Below, one piece after another: positions 9,774-18,878 of a stretch of 41,071 nt of DNA. The notes beneath the pieces were generated by a model. The model was not told the DNA's origin. It searched no databases and saw nothing but the letters and a program-made list of their open reading frames with translations. Origin of the DNA: Actinomycetes bacterium (lineage in GTDB: Bacteria; Actinomycetota; Actinomycetes; S36-B12; UBA5976); the NCBI GenBank assembly GCA_021814565.1, contig JAKAIC010000007.1, forward strand, positions 1-41,071, read 5' to 3'. Made by a program: the position numbers and the translations under genes. How positions within the stretch are numbered: position 1 is the stretch's first letter; every line of letters starts with the position of its first letter.

Positions 9774-11177
9774 ATGCATCTTCCCCGCAGTAGAGGCGGA
9801 CGCGCAGGGCTGGTGGGCCTGGCCGTTGTCGTTCTCATTGCGGGCGCAGGCTTCGTGGCCGTGCGCAAGCTCAGCGGCAACATCACCGCCATCGACCTCA
9901 CCAAGGGTCTTGGCAAGCGCCCCACCAAGGCAGCACAGGTGGTGGACACCGACGCCATGAACATTCTGGTTATGGGCTCCGATGCGCGTGCCGGCCAGGG
10001 CGCCGGATTCGGCAAGGCATCCGTCTACGGGTCATCCGCGCGCTCCGACACCACCCTGCTGGTGCATCTCTACAAAGGCCACCAACAGGCACTGGTGGTG
10101 AGCATTCCGCGCGATTCGCTGGTCACCATCCCCGCCTGCTTGCGTGCCGATGGTTCCAGCACTGCGCCCTGGACCACCAAGATCAATGCCGCGTTCTCGG
10201 AAGCCGGTCCCGCCTGCACCATCAAGACCGTTGAACAACTCACGGGCGTGTTCATCGATCACTACGTGGTGGTGGACTTCCGCGGTTTCCAGAAGATGGT
10301 GGACGCAGTCGGCGGCGTGCAGGTGTGCCTGACCAAGGCGGTGCAGGACTCCAAGTCGCATCTCGATCTCCCCGCCGGCACCAGCCTGCTCGACGGCAAG
10401 ACGGCACTGGCCTTCGTCCGTACGCGTTATTCCATGGGGGACGGCAGCGACACCGCGCGCATCCGCCGGCAACAGGGTTTCATCGCGGCACTGACGCGCA
10501 AGGTCAAGAGCGCCGGTGTCCTGCTCAATCCGGTGAAGCTCTTCAATCTGCTCGACGCCGCCACCTCCTCGCTCACCATGGATCCCGCGTTCGCTTCGCT
10601 CACCGAGTTGCAATCGGTGGCGCTGAGCCTGCGTTCGCTGAAGGCCAAGGACCTGCGTTTTGTCACGGTGCCCGCCAGCCCTGATGGTTCGGGCAATGTG
10701 GTGTGGACCAGCCGGGCCACGGAACTGTGGACTGCGATCAAGAACGACACGGTGTGGCCGGAGCCCGGCACGCTGGGCTTCGACGGCAAGCCACTCACGG
10801 TGGACCCCAGCGCCGTCAGCATCGATGTGGTGAACGGCGGCGGTGCGGCCCTGGTCGGTGCCAGTGACTCCATGACCGCGCTCGGGTACAGCGTCCACTC
10901 CAAGACCGACACCAAGACCCCGCTCGCGACCACCTCCATAACTGCCGGCCCCAACGGCCTGGAGTCCGCACGCACCGTCGCCGCCGCCCTCGGCATCAGC
11001 AATATCACTGTTGATTCGGCCACGGTGAGCTCGCGTGTGACGCTGACCATCGGTCGCAACTGGACGGATCCCAAGGCGGTAGTGGTGAATCCCGTCTTCA
11101 AGGACGCCAACTCCACATCCATCTACGGCCCCAGCGCGGGGATCACGGGCGACAACAACGCCTGCACCCGGGTCTGA
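9774..11177 (+). CDS. LytR-CpsA-Psr (LCP) family protein with LytR_C domain
   Basis: TM N-terminus, NILVMGSDARAG, SDTTLLVHL, VVSIPRDSLVTIP, ALAFVRTRYSMGDGSDTARIRRQQGF. ATG at 9774 preferred over the ORF-track start. Confidence 0.92.
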   Translation: MHLPRSRGGRAGLVGLAVVVLIAGAGFVAVRKLSGNITAIDLTKGLGKRPTKAAQVVDTDAMNILVMGSDARAGQGAGFGKASVYGSSARSDTTLLVHLYKGHQQALVVSIPRDSLVTIPACLRADGSSTAPWTTKINAAFSEAGPACTIKTVEQLTGVFIDHYVVVDFRGFQKMVDAVGGVQVCLTKAVQDSKSHLDLPAGTSLLDGKTALAFVRTRYSMGDGSDTARIRRQQGFIAALTRKVKSAGVLLNPVKLFNLLDAATSSLTMDPAFASLTELQSVALSLRSLKAKDLRFVTVPASPDGSGNVVWTSRATELWTAIKNDTVWPEPGTLGFDGKPLTVDPSAVSIDVVNGGGAALVGASDSMTALGYSVHSKTDTKTPLATTSITAGPNGLESARTVAAALGISNITVDSATVSSRVTLTIGRNWTDPKAVVVNPVFKDANSTSIYGPSAGITGDNNACTRV

Positions 11178-11178
11178 C

Positions 11179-12252
11179 TCAGCCGCGAACAGCCATCACG
11201 AATTCATCCTGAGCACGTTGCCAGTTGTAGTGCTCCCGCACTCTGGCGAAGGCGGCACGGGTCTTGGCCTCGCGATACTCCTCGGAATCACACAGCGCGA
11301 TGACCGCTGCCGCCGCGGCCGGTGCGACGCCATCGAAGGACGGCAGCAGCACACCGTCCTCGGCCAGCACCGAGCGCGACAGCGGTAGCGGCGTCGCCAC
11401 CACTGCGGCGCCAGCGGCCATGTATTCCAGGATCTTGGTGGGCATCGAATGTCGGTAGTTCGGAAGATCCTGCAGCAGGGCCAGACCGACCATCGATTGC
11501 TCGACTTCCAGCATGGCCTCGGCGTTGGGCAGGGCGCCGTCCCAGCGCACATTCGGGGTGGCGCCGATACGAACACGGTCCTCGGCACTCTGAGCCTCGC
11601 CGATCAGGCGCAGCGTGATGCCATGCTCTGCCAGGACCGGGGCCATCTCCAGCATGGCATCGAGGCCACGTGCACGGGTGATGGAGCCGACGTAGATGGC
11701 CTGCCGTTGGCGGGCCCGGGTGGGGAACGAGTCGGGCACCGGTGGCAGATTCAACACCACCTGATGATCGCGCGAGAAGCGCTGCGCATAGGCACTCTCC
11801 GCCAACAACAAAGTGGCCCGTCGCTCCGCCCAGTGCTCGAGGAGATGCACAGCAGGGACCAGCAGCCTGCGCAGCAGCGGCGGCAGATAGGCCTTGACCT
11901 CCAGTGCAGCAGCCAGGTCCTCGTGCACATCCCAGATGACACGCACCTTCAGTCGCTGCAGTTCACGCCAGGGAAGGACGAGCAGCAATTCCGGGTCGTG
12001 GATTACGAGTGCCTGCGCCCCCGGCGCGAGCGCGGAGATGCGGGCGCGGGCCGCGCGCCAGGCCGACCAGCGCCGTCGACCCACGGCTCGCGGGATGGCG
12101 ATGCGCTGGTACGCGGGGTCGTCCAAGTAGTGGTGTGTCCAGGGCGCGATGGCCACCACCTGCACACCTGCTTCGCGCAAGGCGCCGATCTGGCGGCGGA
12201 AGATGCGTGCGTCCGTGGTGTGGTGCACGACGGTACAGACCAGGACGCGCAC
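11179..12252 (-). CDS. Glycosyltransferase, GT4-like
   Basis: MRVLVCTVVHHTTDARIFRRQIGALREAG..., PTKILEYMAAGAAVVATPL. GTG start overlapping the ABC ATPase stop. Confidence 0.85.
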   Translation of the reverse strand: MRVLVCTVVHHTTDARIFRRQIGALREAGVQVVAIAPWTHHYLDDPAYQRIAIPRAVGRRRWSAWRAARARISALAPGAQALVIHDPELLLVLPWRELQRLKVRVIWDVHEDLAAALEVKAYLPPLLRRLLVPAVHLLEHWAERRATLLLAESAYAQRFSRDHQVVLNLPPVPDSFPTRARQRQAIYVGSITRARGLDAMLEMAPVLAEHGITLRLIGEAQSAEDRVRIGATPNVRWDGALPNAEAMLEVEQSMVGLALLQDLPNYRHSMPTKILEYMAAGAAVVATPLPLSRSVLAEDGVLLPSFDGVAPAAAAAVIALCDSEEYREAKTRAAFARVREHYNWQRAQDEFVMAVRG

Positions 12253-13028
12253 TAGCGTTTCCTGGCAGTGCCAAGGTATTCCTCGTACATCGGCAGCACG
12301 TCGGCGGTGCGGCCCGCAGCACGAACGACACCGCGCTCCAGCCAGATGCAGGTCTTGGTCGTCTCCTCGATGGTCGCGGCGTTGTGGTTGACCTGGATCA
12401 CGGCACCCGCCGCTCGCTGGATCTCCGCCAGTCGGGCCTCTGCAGCGGCCCGGAATTTGGAGTCACCGACGCCGAGAGCCTCGTCGACGAGCAGGATCTC
12501 GGGCGTGCGCGCGGTGGCAATGCCGAACTTCAGGCGCGCCTTCATGCCCGATGAGTAGGTGCGCACGGGCAGGTGGATGGAGTCCTTGAGGCCGGAGACC
12601 TCAATCACCTTGGGATAGAACTCCGTGACCTCCTCCGGTGAGAGCCCCAAGGCCAGCAGTCCCAGCCGGATGTTCCGGGAACCGCTGAGATCGGGCATGG
12701 TGACACCGGACACGCCGAGCATGGCGGGGGTTGAGGTCGCCCACACCGATCCCCGCGTGGGGCGCTGCAGGCCGGCAAGCACACGGACGATGCTCGACTT
12801 GCCCGAGCCGTTGCTGCCTATGAGCCCGAGTGCATCGCCACGCCGCAGCGTGAAGGACACATCACTGACGGCGTGGATGATCTGCTTGCGACCCATGACC
12901 TGGGAGACCACCCGCTGCAACGGCGACTTGCCATGACGCTGGGCCAGCACCTCGTACTCGATGGTGATGTGGTCTGCAATCAGGATCACGTCGTCCGACG
13001 CTTGCGCACCGGTTCCCTGCTCAGCCAT
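12252..13028 (-). CDS. ABC transporter ATP-binding protein, polysaccharide/teichoic-acid exporter type (Wzt/TagH-like)
   Basis: Walker A GSNGSGKSS, signature YSSGMKARLKFGIA, Walker B EILLVDEAL, switch VNHN. Confidence 0.9.
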   Translation of the reverse strand: MAEQGTGAQASDDVILIADHITIEYEVLAQRHGKSPLQRVVSQVMGRKQIIHAVSDVSFTLRRGDALGLIGSNGSGKSSIVRVLAGLQRPTRGSVWATSTPAMLGVSGVTMPDLSGSRNIRLGLLALGLSPEEVTEFYPKVIEVSGLKDSIHLPVRTYSSGMKARLKFGIATARTPEILLVDEALGVGDSKFRAAAEARLAEIQRAAGAVIQVNHNAATIEETTKTCIWLERGVVRAAGRTADVLPMYEEYLGTARKR

Positions 13029-13887
13029 GGCCGCGCTCGCTTCGCCAGAATGCGACGGTTCCGCAGATGATCAGCGTTGCCGTGATCACGCCGATGAAGA
13101 TGAGTTCGTGCGGCGCCGGCAACTGTCCCGGAATGAACACCGCCCGCGTGAGCTTGAGCAGGATCGATGCCGGGTTGAAGTTGGCGAGCGTGCGCACCAG
13201 GTGCGGTGCCTTGTGGAAGCGAACGGTGACGTCGTAGAAGACGCCTGACACGAACATCATGGCACGCAGGATGAGCGGGACGAACTGCCGCAGGTCGTAG
13301 ATCTTCTCGACCCAGCGGGCCGTGAACAGTGATACGCCGAACCCGAACAGTGAGGTGAGCAGGAAGGTGAACGGGAGCAGCAGCCAGGCCCAGGTGGGTC
13401 GCATGCCGTACAGCAAGGCGATCGGGTACAACACCAATGCCGATCCCAGCGCGCTCAGCGTCTCCTGCAAAGCAACCGCGATCGGCAGCAGGATCCGTGG
13501 GAACAGCAAAGACTCGGTGAGGTCCTTGGTCGTGGCAAGCACCAAGGACCCGCTCTGCATCACCGATGCGAACAGCTGCCAGGTGAAGACGCCGGAGACG
13601 AGGAACACCAGGAAGTCCGGGCTGTCCTTGGATGTGCCCAGGATGAAGCCGAAGGCAAAGTAGTAAATGCCCGACAGGAACAGTGGATTCAGGAGCTGCC
13701 AGAACAGCCCCAGGCGGTTCTGCACCGTGTCCACGATCGTCCGCGAAATCGCGTAATTGCCGGTGAAGTGGCGCAAGCGCCAGCAGTCGCGCAGATAGGC
13801 CGAGAACTCCCCCGCCTTGTCGACACGATGAAGTCCGGTGCGCCGAGCGAGCGCAGCGGCCTCCTCGGTGGTGAGGGGTGTGTCCAC
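13021..13887 (-). CDS. ABC-2 type permease, polysaccharide exporter (Wzm/TagG-like)
   Basis: Six-TM-type hydrophobic profile, overlaps the ATPase gene by 8 bp; NRLGLFWQLLNPLFLSGIYYFAFGFILG. Confidence 0.88.
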   Translation of the reverse strand: MDTPLTTEEAAALARRTGLHRVDKAGEFSAYLRDCWRLRHFTGNYAISRTIVDTVQNRLGLFWQLLNPLFLSGIYYFAFGFILGTSKDSPDFLVFLVSGVFTWQLFASVMQSGSLVLATTKDLTESLLFPRILLPIAVALQETLSALGSALVLYPIALLYGMRPTWAWLLLPFTFLLTSLFGFGVSLFTARWVEKIYDLRQFVPLILRAMMFVSGVFYDVTVRFHKAPHLVRTLANFNPASILLKLTRAVFIPGQLPAPHELIFIGVITATLIICGTVAFWRSERGHG

Positions 13888-15174
13888 TTACAGCCGCTCC
13901 ACGTTCGCAGCCTGCAACTTGCCGCGCGTGTCCAGCACCTGCTTCGATGCCTTGGCGATGGCGTCGAGGTCGTAGCCCCGGTGGGCCATGAGCAGCACCA
14001 CGATGTCGGCGGACGCGGCTGCGGACACCGGCTCCAGCTCGCGTTCCAGTACCCGATCGGTGGCTGCCGGACGTCCGTGTTCGTTGTCGATGTTCCAGTG
14101 CTGCACGTAGGGATCGTGGAAGATGACATGGGCACCGCTGGCCAGCAACTGCCGGGCCAAGGGGCGCACCGGGCTCTCGCGCTGGTCAGCGATATCGGGC
14201 TTGTAGGTGACGCCCAACAGCAGCACGCGCGCGCCCTTGAGGCTCTTGCCCTGCTCGTTGAGCAGATCCTGCACACGGCGCTTCACGTAGGCGGGCATGC
14301 CGGCGTTGATCTCCTGCGCCAGCTCCACGAAACGGAAGGGCTGGCCCAGCAGCGTCTTCACGCGGTGCGACAGGTAATTGGGATCGATGGGAATGCAGTG
14401 GCCACCCACGCCCGGGCCCGGGAAGAAGGCTTGGAACCCGAAGGGCTTGGAGGCGGCGGCGCTGATCGCGTCCCACACGTCGATGCCCAGCGGCTTGCAG
14501 AACTGGGCCATCTCGTTGACCAGCGCGATGTTGATGTGACGGTAGGTGTTCTCGATGAGCTTGGCCATCTCCGCCTCGCGTGTGCCACGAGCGCGCACCA
14601 CGGTCTTGACGAAGCGACCGTAGAAAGCCGCGGCCCGATCGGTGCAGGCCGGCGTGTGACCGCCGACCACCTTGGGGGTGTTCACCATGCCGTACACAGG
14701 ATTGCCCGGGTCTATGCGCTCGGGCGAGAAGGCGAGGCTGAAGTCGCCGCCGGCCAGCAGGCCGCCGGCCTCGAGGATGGGCCGCACATCCTCGTCGGTG
14801 GTGCCGGGGTAGGTGGTGGATTCCAGGATGATGAGCTGGCCACGGTGCAGATGCTTGGCGATGGCGCGCGTGGCACCGAGGACCGCGCCCAGATCAGGCC
14901 CGCCCTCGGGGCTCAGCGGTGTGGGAACGCAGATGACGATGGTCTCCGCCTGCGCCAGCACGGCATCATCGGTAGTGGCCTGGAAACCCGCCGCGAGCAT
15001 GACTGCGATGTCGTCATCCGACAGGTCGTCGACATGGGAGACCCCGGAGTTGAGGCCCGCAACCAGGCCCGCATGCAGGTCGTAGCCGCGAACCGAAAGG
15101 CCGGCCCCGCATGCTGCCTGCGCAAGCGGCAGGCCCACATACCCAAGACCAACGACGACAAGATCGATCGACAC
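13888..15174 (-). CDS. wecC: UDP-N-acetyl-D-mannosamine dehydrogenase-type nucleotide sugar dehydrogenase
   Basis: VSIDLVVVGLGYVGLPLAQAACGAGLSVRGYDL Rossmann start; FFPGPGVGGHCIPIDPNYLSH with catalytic Cys. GTG at 15174 preceded by GGAGG. Confidence 0.87.
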   Translation of the reverse strand: MSIDLVVVGLGYVGLPLAQAACGAGLSVRGYDLHAGLVAGLNSGVSHVDDLSDDDIAVMLAAGFQATTDDAVLAQAETIVICVPTPLSPEGGPDLGAVLGATRAIAKHLHRGQLIILESTTYPGTTDEDVRPILEAGGLLAGGDFSLAFSPERIDPGNPVYGMVNTPKVVGGHTPACTDRAAAFYGRFVKTVVRARGTREAEMAKLIENTYRHINIALVNEMAQFCKPLGIDVWDAISAAASKPFGFQAFFPGPGVGGHCIPIDPNYLSHRVKTLLGQPFRFVELAQEINAGMPAYVKRRVQDLLNEQGKSLKGARVLLLGVTYKPDIADQRESPVRPLARQLLASGAHVIFHDPYVQHWNIDNEHGRPAATDRVLERELEPVSAAASADIVVLLMAHRGYDLDAIAKASKQVLDTRGKLQAANVERL

Positions 15175-15239
15175 GTGCCCTCCAACGTCCAAACAGGCCA
15201 AGGCTAGTCGTTCACGCAGGGCTTTGCCCGTCGGGACGG

Positions 15240-16322
15240 TCAGCCTTGCTCAAGCCAGGAAACGACGATGTCGGCAATGCGCTCTCCCGCATGGCCGTCC
15301 CACAGGGGAGGTGTGACGTGTGCCGCACCCGGCTCGCGTGCCAAGGCGATTCCGGCTTCCGCTACCAGGTCGGCCACCGTGACCAGGCGGTTTGTGCCGT
15401 GGCTGATGGTGATAGGACGTTCGGTGTTGGGGCGCATGGTGAGACAGGGCACACCGAGGATGGTGGTCTCCTCCTGCACACCACCGGAGTCGGTGAGCAC
15501 CAGAGCGGAGCCCCGCACCATGGCAATGAATTCGAGATAGCCCAGCGGATCCATGAGGTGGATGCCCGGATGGCCTTCGATGCCTGCCTCCACCAGATTG
15601 GCTCGGCCGCGCGGATGCAGGGGAATGTAGATCGGTACCAGATCCGCCACCCCGTGCAGTGCTGTGACCAACACGCGCACTGCGTCCAGCGAATCCACAT
15701 TGGCGGGACGATGCAGGGTTGCGACCGCATAGCGATCGGGCAGCGCGAACTCGGTACGCACACCCGCAGGATCCAACTTGTCGAGGCTGGACAGCAGGGT
15801 GTCGATCATTGGATTGCCGACGAAGTGCATCCTGGCGGTGTCCATGCCCTCATGGGCGAGGTGACCGATGGCTTCCGGGCTGGTGACGAAGAGCAGGTCG
15901 CAGAGCTGGTCGGTGACCCGGCGGTTGATCTCCTCAGGCATGGTCATGTCGAAACTGCGCAGGCCCGCTTCCACGTGCGCCATGGGGATCTGCAGCTTGG
16001 AGGCCAGCAGCGCCGCCGCGACTGTGGAGTTGATGTCGCCGTAGACCATGACCAGCGCCGGTCGCTCTGCGAGGAAGGCCTGCTCCAGTGCCACCATGAT
16101 GTTGGCCGTCTGCACGGCATGCGAACCGGATCCCACCCCCAGGTTGATATCCGGCCGCGGCAGGTCCAGCTGCCTGAAGAAGACCTCGCTCATGCGGTCG
16201 TCGTAATGCTGACCGGTGTGTATGAGGCGCTGCTGCACGCCCCGCGCTGCCAGGGCCTTCCAGACCGGGCCCACCTTGGGGAAATTGGGACGGGCGCCAG
16301 TGACATGGACGACGAGCTGCAT
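15240..16322 (-). CDS. wecB: UDP-N-acetylglucosamine 2-epimerase (non-hydrolysing)
   Basis: VTGARPNFPKVGPVWKAL, HTGQHYDDRMSEVFF, VYGDINSTVAAALLA, HVEAGLRSFDMTMPEEINR, LTDSGGVQEET. Confidence 0.93.
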   Translation of the reverse strand: MQLVVHVTGARPNFPKVGPVWKALAARGVQQRLIHTGQHYDDRMSEVFFRQLDLPRPDINLGVGSGSHAVQTANIMVALEQAFLAERPALVMVYGDINSTVAAALLASKLQIPMAHVEAGLRSFDMTMPEEINRRVTDQLCDLLFVTSPEAIGHLAHEGMDTARMHFVGNPMIDTLLSSLDKLDPAGVRTEFALPDRYAVATLHRPANVDSLDAVRVLVTALHGVADLVPIYIPLHPRGRANLVEAGIEGHPGIHLMDPLGYLEFIAMVRGSALVLTDSGGVQEETTILGVPCLTMRPNTERPITISHGTNRLVTVADLVAEAGIALAREPGAAHVTPPLWDGHAGERIADIVVSWLEQG

Positions 16323-16354
16323 GACCGGAAGCCTAAGCGCCGCTCCCCCAACTG

Positions 16355-16415
16355 CGCTTCACCGGCTGAACTCACGCGACACGCCGTGCGTCGCGTGAGT
16401 TCAGCCGGTGAAGCG
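16355..16415. repeat. Perfect inverted repeat, 26-bp stem and 9-nt loop
   Basis: CGCTTCACCGGCTGAACTCACGCGAC-ACGCCGTGC-GTCGCGTGAGTTCAGCCGGTGAAGCG between rlmB stop and wecB start. Confidence 0.97.
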
Positions 16416-16421
16416 TGATCA

Positions 16422-16456
16422 GGGGTGGGGTGGGGTGGGTGAGACTGGGTGGGGGT
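16422..16456 (+). other. G-quadruplex-type motif
   Basis: GGGGTGGGGTGGGGTGGGTGAGACTGGGTGGGGG on the plus strand, adjacent to the inverted repeat and the rlmB stop. Confidence 0.7.
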
Positions 16457-16457
16457 G

Positions 16458-17417
16458 TCAGCGACGGGCGACGGCCACTGAGTAGAGCGCAACGCTGGCT
16501 GCCACCGATGCGTTCAACGACTCGGTGCCGCCGATCATGGGGATCGATACGACGACATCGCAGGTCTCGGTGACCAGCCGGGACAAGCCCTTGCCCTCGG
16601 AGCCGATGACGATCACCACCGGTCCGCGCGCCAGTTCCACGTCGAGATCGGGAAGCTGCGTCTGGCCATCGGCCGCCAGGCCCACCACGAAACAGCCGGC
16701 CTTCTTGTAGGCCTGCAGTGCACGCGTCAGGTTGACCGCCTTGGCCACCGGCGTGCGGGCAGCCGCACCCGCCGAGGTACGCCAGGCGACGGCCGTCATG
16801 TCCGCGCTGCGGCGCTCCGGTACCACCACGCCGGCGGCACCGAAGGCGCCGGCCGAACGCACGATGGCACCAAGATTGCGTGGATCGGTGACGCCGTCGA
16901 GCGCGATGATCAGCGGATTGCGCCCACCCCTGCTGAGCAGGTCACTGGGATCCGCGTACTCATAGGGGCGCACCGTGAGTGCAACCCCCTGATGCAACTC
17001 CACCCCGGTGATGCGATCCATCTCATGACGCGAGATCTCCAGTACCGGAAGCCCGGAATCTCCTGCAGTGGCAAGGATTTCCCGCACGCGGTCGTCGTAG
17101 TCGATGCCCGTTGCGATGTGCAGTCGCAGAGCTGGCACGTTGGCGCGCAGGGCTTCAACAATGGGATTGCGACCCACCACGATGTCCGAGGTGTCGCGAC
17201 GACGCGAGGGCGACTGGCCGTTGCTGATGCGACCGCGGGATGGTGCAGCGGCACGCTTGGCAGCCTTCTGCGCCGGGCTGCCCGGGCGATCAGCGGCCTT
17301 GGGCGTGGGGCCCTTGCCTTCCAGACCGCGCCGCCGCTGACCGCCGGAACCGACGGTGGGTCCTTTGCGCGAGGCGCCCTTGCGTACAGCACCGCGCCGC
17401 TGCGAATTGCCTGCCAT
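16458..17417 (-). CDS. rlmB: 23S rRNA (guanosine(2251)-2'-O)-methyltransferase, SpoU family, with basic N-terminal extension
   Basis: [73 protein letters not shown]. Confidence 0.93.
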   Translation of the reverse strand: MAGNSQRRGAVRKGASRKGPTVGSGGQRRRGLEGKGPTPKAADRPGSPAQKAAKRAAAPSRGRISNGQSPSRRRDTSDIVVGRNPIVEALRANVPALRLHIATGIDYDDRVREILATAGDSGLPVLEISRHEMDRITGVELHQGVALTVRPYEYADPSDLLSRGGRNPLIIALDGVTDPRNLGAIVRSAGAFGAAGVVVPERRSADMTAVAWRTSAGAAARTPVAKAVNLTRALQAYKKAGCFVVGLAADGQTQLPDLDVELARGPVVIVIGSEGKGLSRLVTETCDVVVSIPMIGGTESLNASVAASVALYSVAVARR

Positions 17418-18835
17418 TACTCGGCCTCTCTCGCCAGCACCCAGCGTGGGCCCTCGGCAGTGTCCTCGATCGCTATGCCCGCGTGGGCCAGCTTGTTGCG
17501 GATGGCGTCGGCACGCGCGAAGTCCTTGGCAGAACGAGCCTCCTGCCGTTCATGCAGTTCCGATTGCACCAGGACGTCGACCGCCTCGCGATAGTCGTCA
17601 CCACCGCTGTGCCGTGTGGCCCAGGGCTCGGCCAACGGATCCACGCCCAGCACTCCGAGGCAGCGGCGCACCGAGGCCAGGACGCCGCGCAGTGTCGCTG
17701 CATTGGCCGCCGAGCCCTGGGCCAGCAGGGTGTTGCCCTCGGTGACGAGCTCGTGGATGGCGGCCACCGCCGCAGGCGCGCCTAGATCGTCGTCCATGGC
17801 GAGCGCGAAGTCGGCGCACATAGGTGTGGCGTGCGGATCAACGTCGCCCATCCGTTCGGTGGCCCGCACCACGAAGTTCTCGATGCGACGGAAGGCCGCA
17901 CCACTCTCCTGCAGGGCCTCATCACTGAATTCGATGTTGCTGCGGTAATGCGCGGAAACTAGGTACCAGCGCAGTTCAATACCGCGGATGCGCTTGAGCA
18001 CCTCCTGCACCACCATGGTGTTCCCCAGGCTCTTGCTCATCTTCTCGCCCGCCTGCGTCACCCAGGCATTGTGGAGCCAGTACTGCGCGAAGCCGTCGCC
18101 CACCGCGTGCGACTGCGCAATCTCGTTCTCGTGGTGAGGGAATTGCAGGTCGAGTCCGCCGCCGTGGATGTCGAAGGTCGCACCGAGGTAGTTGGTGGCC
18201 ATGGCCGAGCACTCGAGATGCCATCCGGGTCGACCGGCTCCCCAGGGAGTGGGCCACGCCGGCTCCCCCGGTTTGGATCCCTTCCACAATGCGAAATCGC
18301 GGGGGTCGCGCTTGCGCGAGGCGAAGTCGGAATCCGCTGCCGGCTCGATGCTGTCAGGGCGCTGCCCGGAGAGCGCGCCGTACTCGGAGAAGGAGCGAAC
18401 GTCGAAGTAGACATCGCCATCGACGGCGTAGGCATGGCCGGCATCGATGAGTCGCTGCATGAGTTCCACCATCTGCGTCACGTGACCGGTGGCACGAGGC
18501 TCGATGGTGGGGGGCAGGACGCCAAGCGCGTCATAGGCGGCACTGAAGGCGCGCTCGTAATGCGCGGCCACCGCCCACCAGGGACGGCCCTCCTCCATGG
18601 CGCGGGCCAGGATCTTGTCATCGATGTCCGTGACATTGCGAACCAGGGTGACCTTGAATCCCGACTCCAGCAACCACCGGCTGAGGACATCGAACACCAC
18701 ACCGGCGCGCAGGTGGCCCACGTGCGGGAGCCCCTGCACGGTGGCACCACACACGTACATCGAGACTTCCCCCGGAATCAGCGGGACGAATGCGCGCGTA
18801 CCGCGGCGAGCGGTGTCGTAGAGGTGGAGTGCCAT
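17417..18835 (-). CDS. cysS: Cysteinyl-tRNA synthetase
   Basis: [17 protein letters not shown] (HIGH-type), [10 protein letters not shown] (KMSKS), WHLECSAMA zinc-site Cys. Confidence 0.96.
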   Translation of the reverse strand: MALHLYDTARRGTRAFVPLIPGEVSMYVCGATVQGLPHVGHLRAGVVFDVLSRWLLESGFKVTLVRNVTDIDDKILARAMEEGRPWWAVAAHYERAFSAAYDALGVLPPTIEPRATGHVTQMVELMQRLIDAGHAYAVDGDVYFDVRSFSEYGALSGQRPDSIEPAADSDFASRKRDPRDFALWKGSKPGEPAWPTPWGAGRPGWHLECSAMATNYLGATFDIHGGGLDLQFPHHENEIAQSHAVGDGFAQYWLHNAWVTQAGEKMSKSLGNTMVVQEVLKRIRGIELRWYLVSAHYRSNIEFSDEALQESGAAFRRIENFVVRATERMGDVDPHATPMCADFALAMDDDLGAPAAVAAIHELVTEGNTLLAQGSAANAATLRGVLASVRRCLGVLGVDPLAEPWATRHSGGDDYREAVDVLVQSELHERQEARSAKDFARADAIRNKLAHAGIAIEDTAEGPRWVLAREAE

Positions 18836-18878
18836 GGGCGCAGCCTACTTTCCGGGACACCCCCGGTGGCGTGCTCGC

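Noticed and set aside
15111-16418. 435-aa plus-strand ORF
   Set aside because: Antisense to wecB, whose protein is clearly recognisable; His/Gln/Arg-rich shadow composition.
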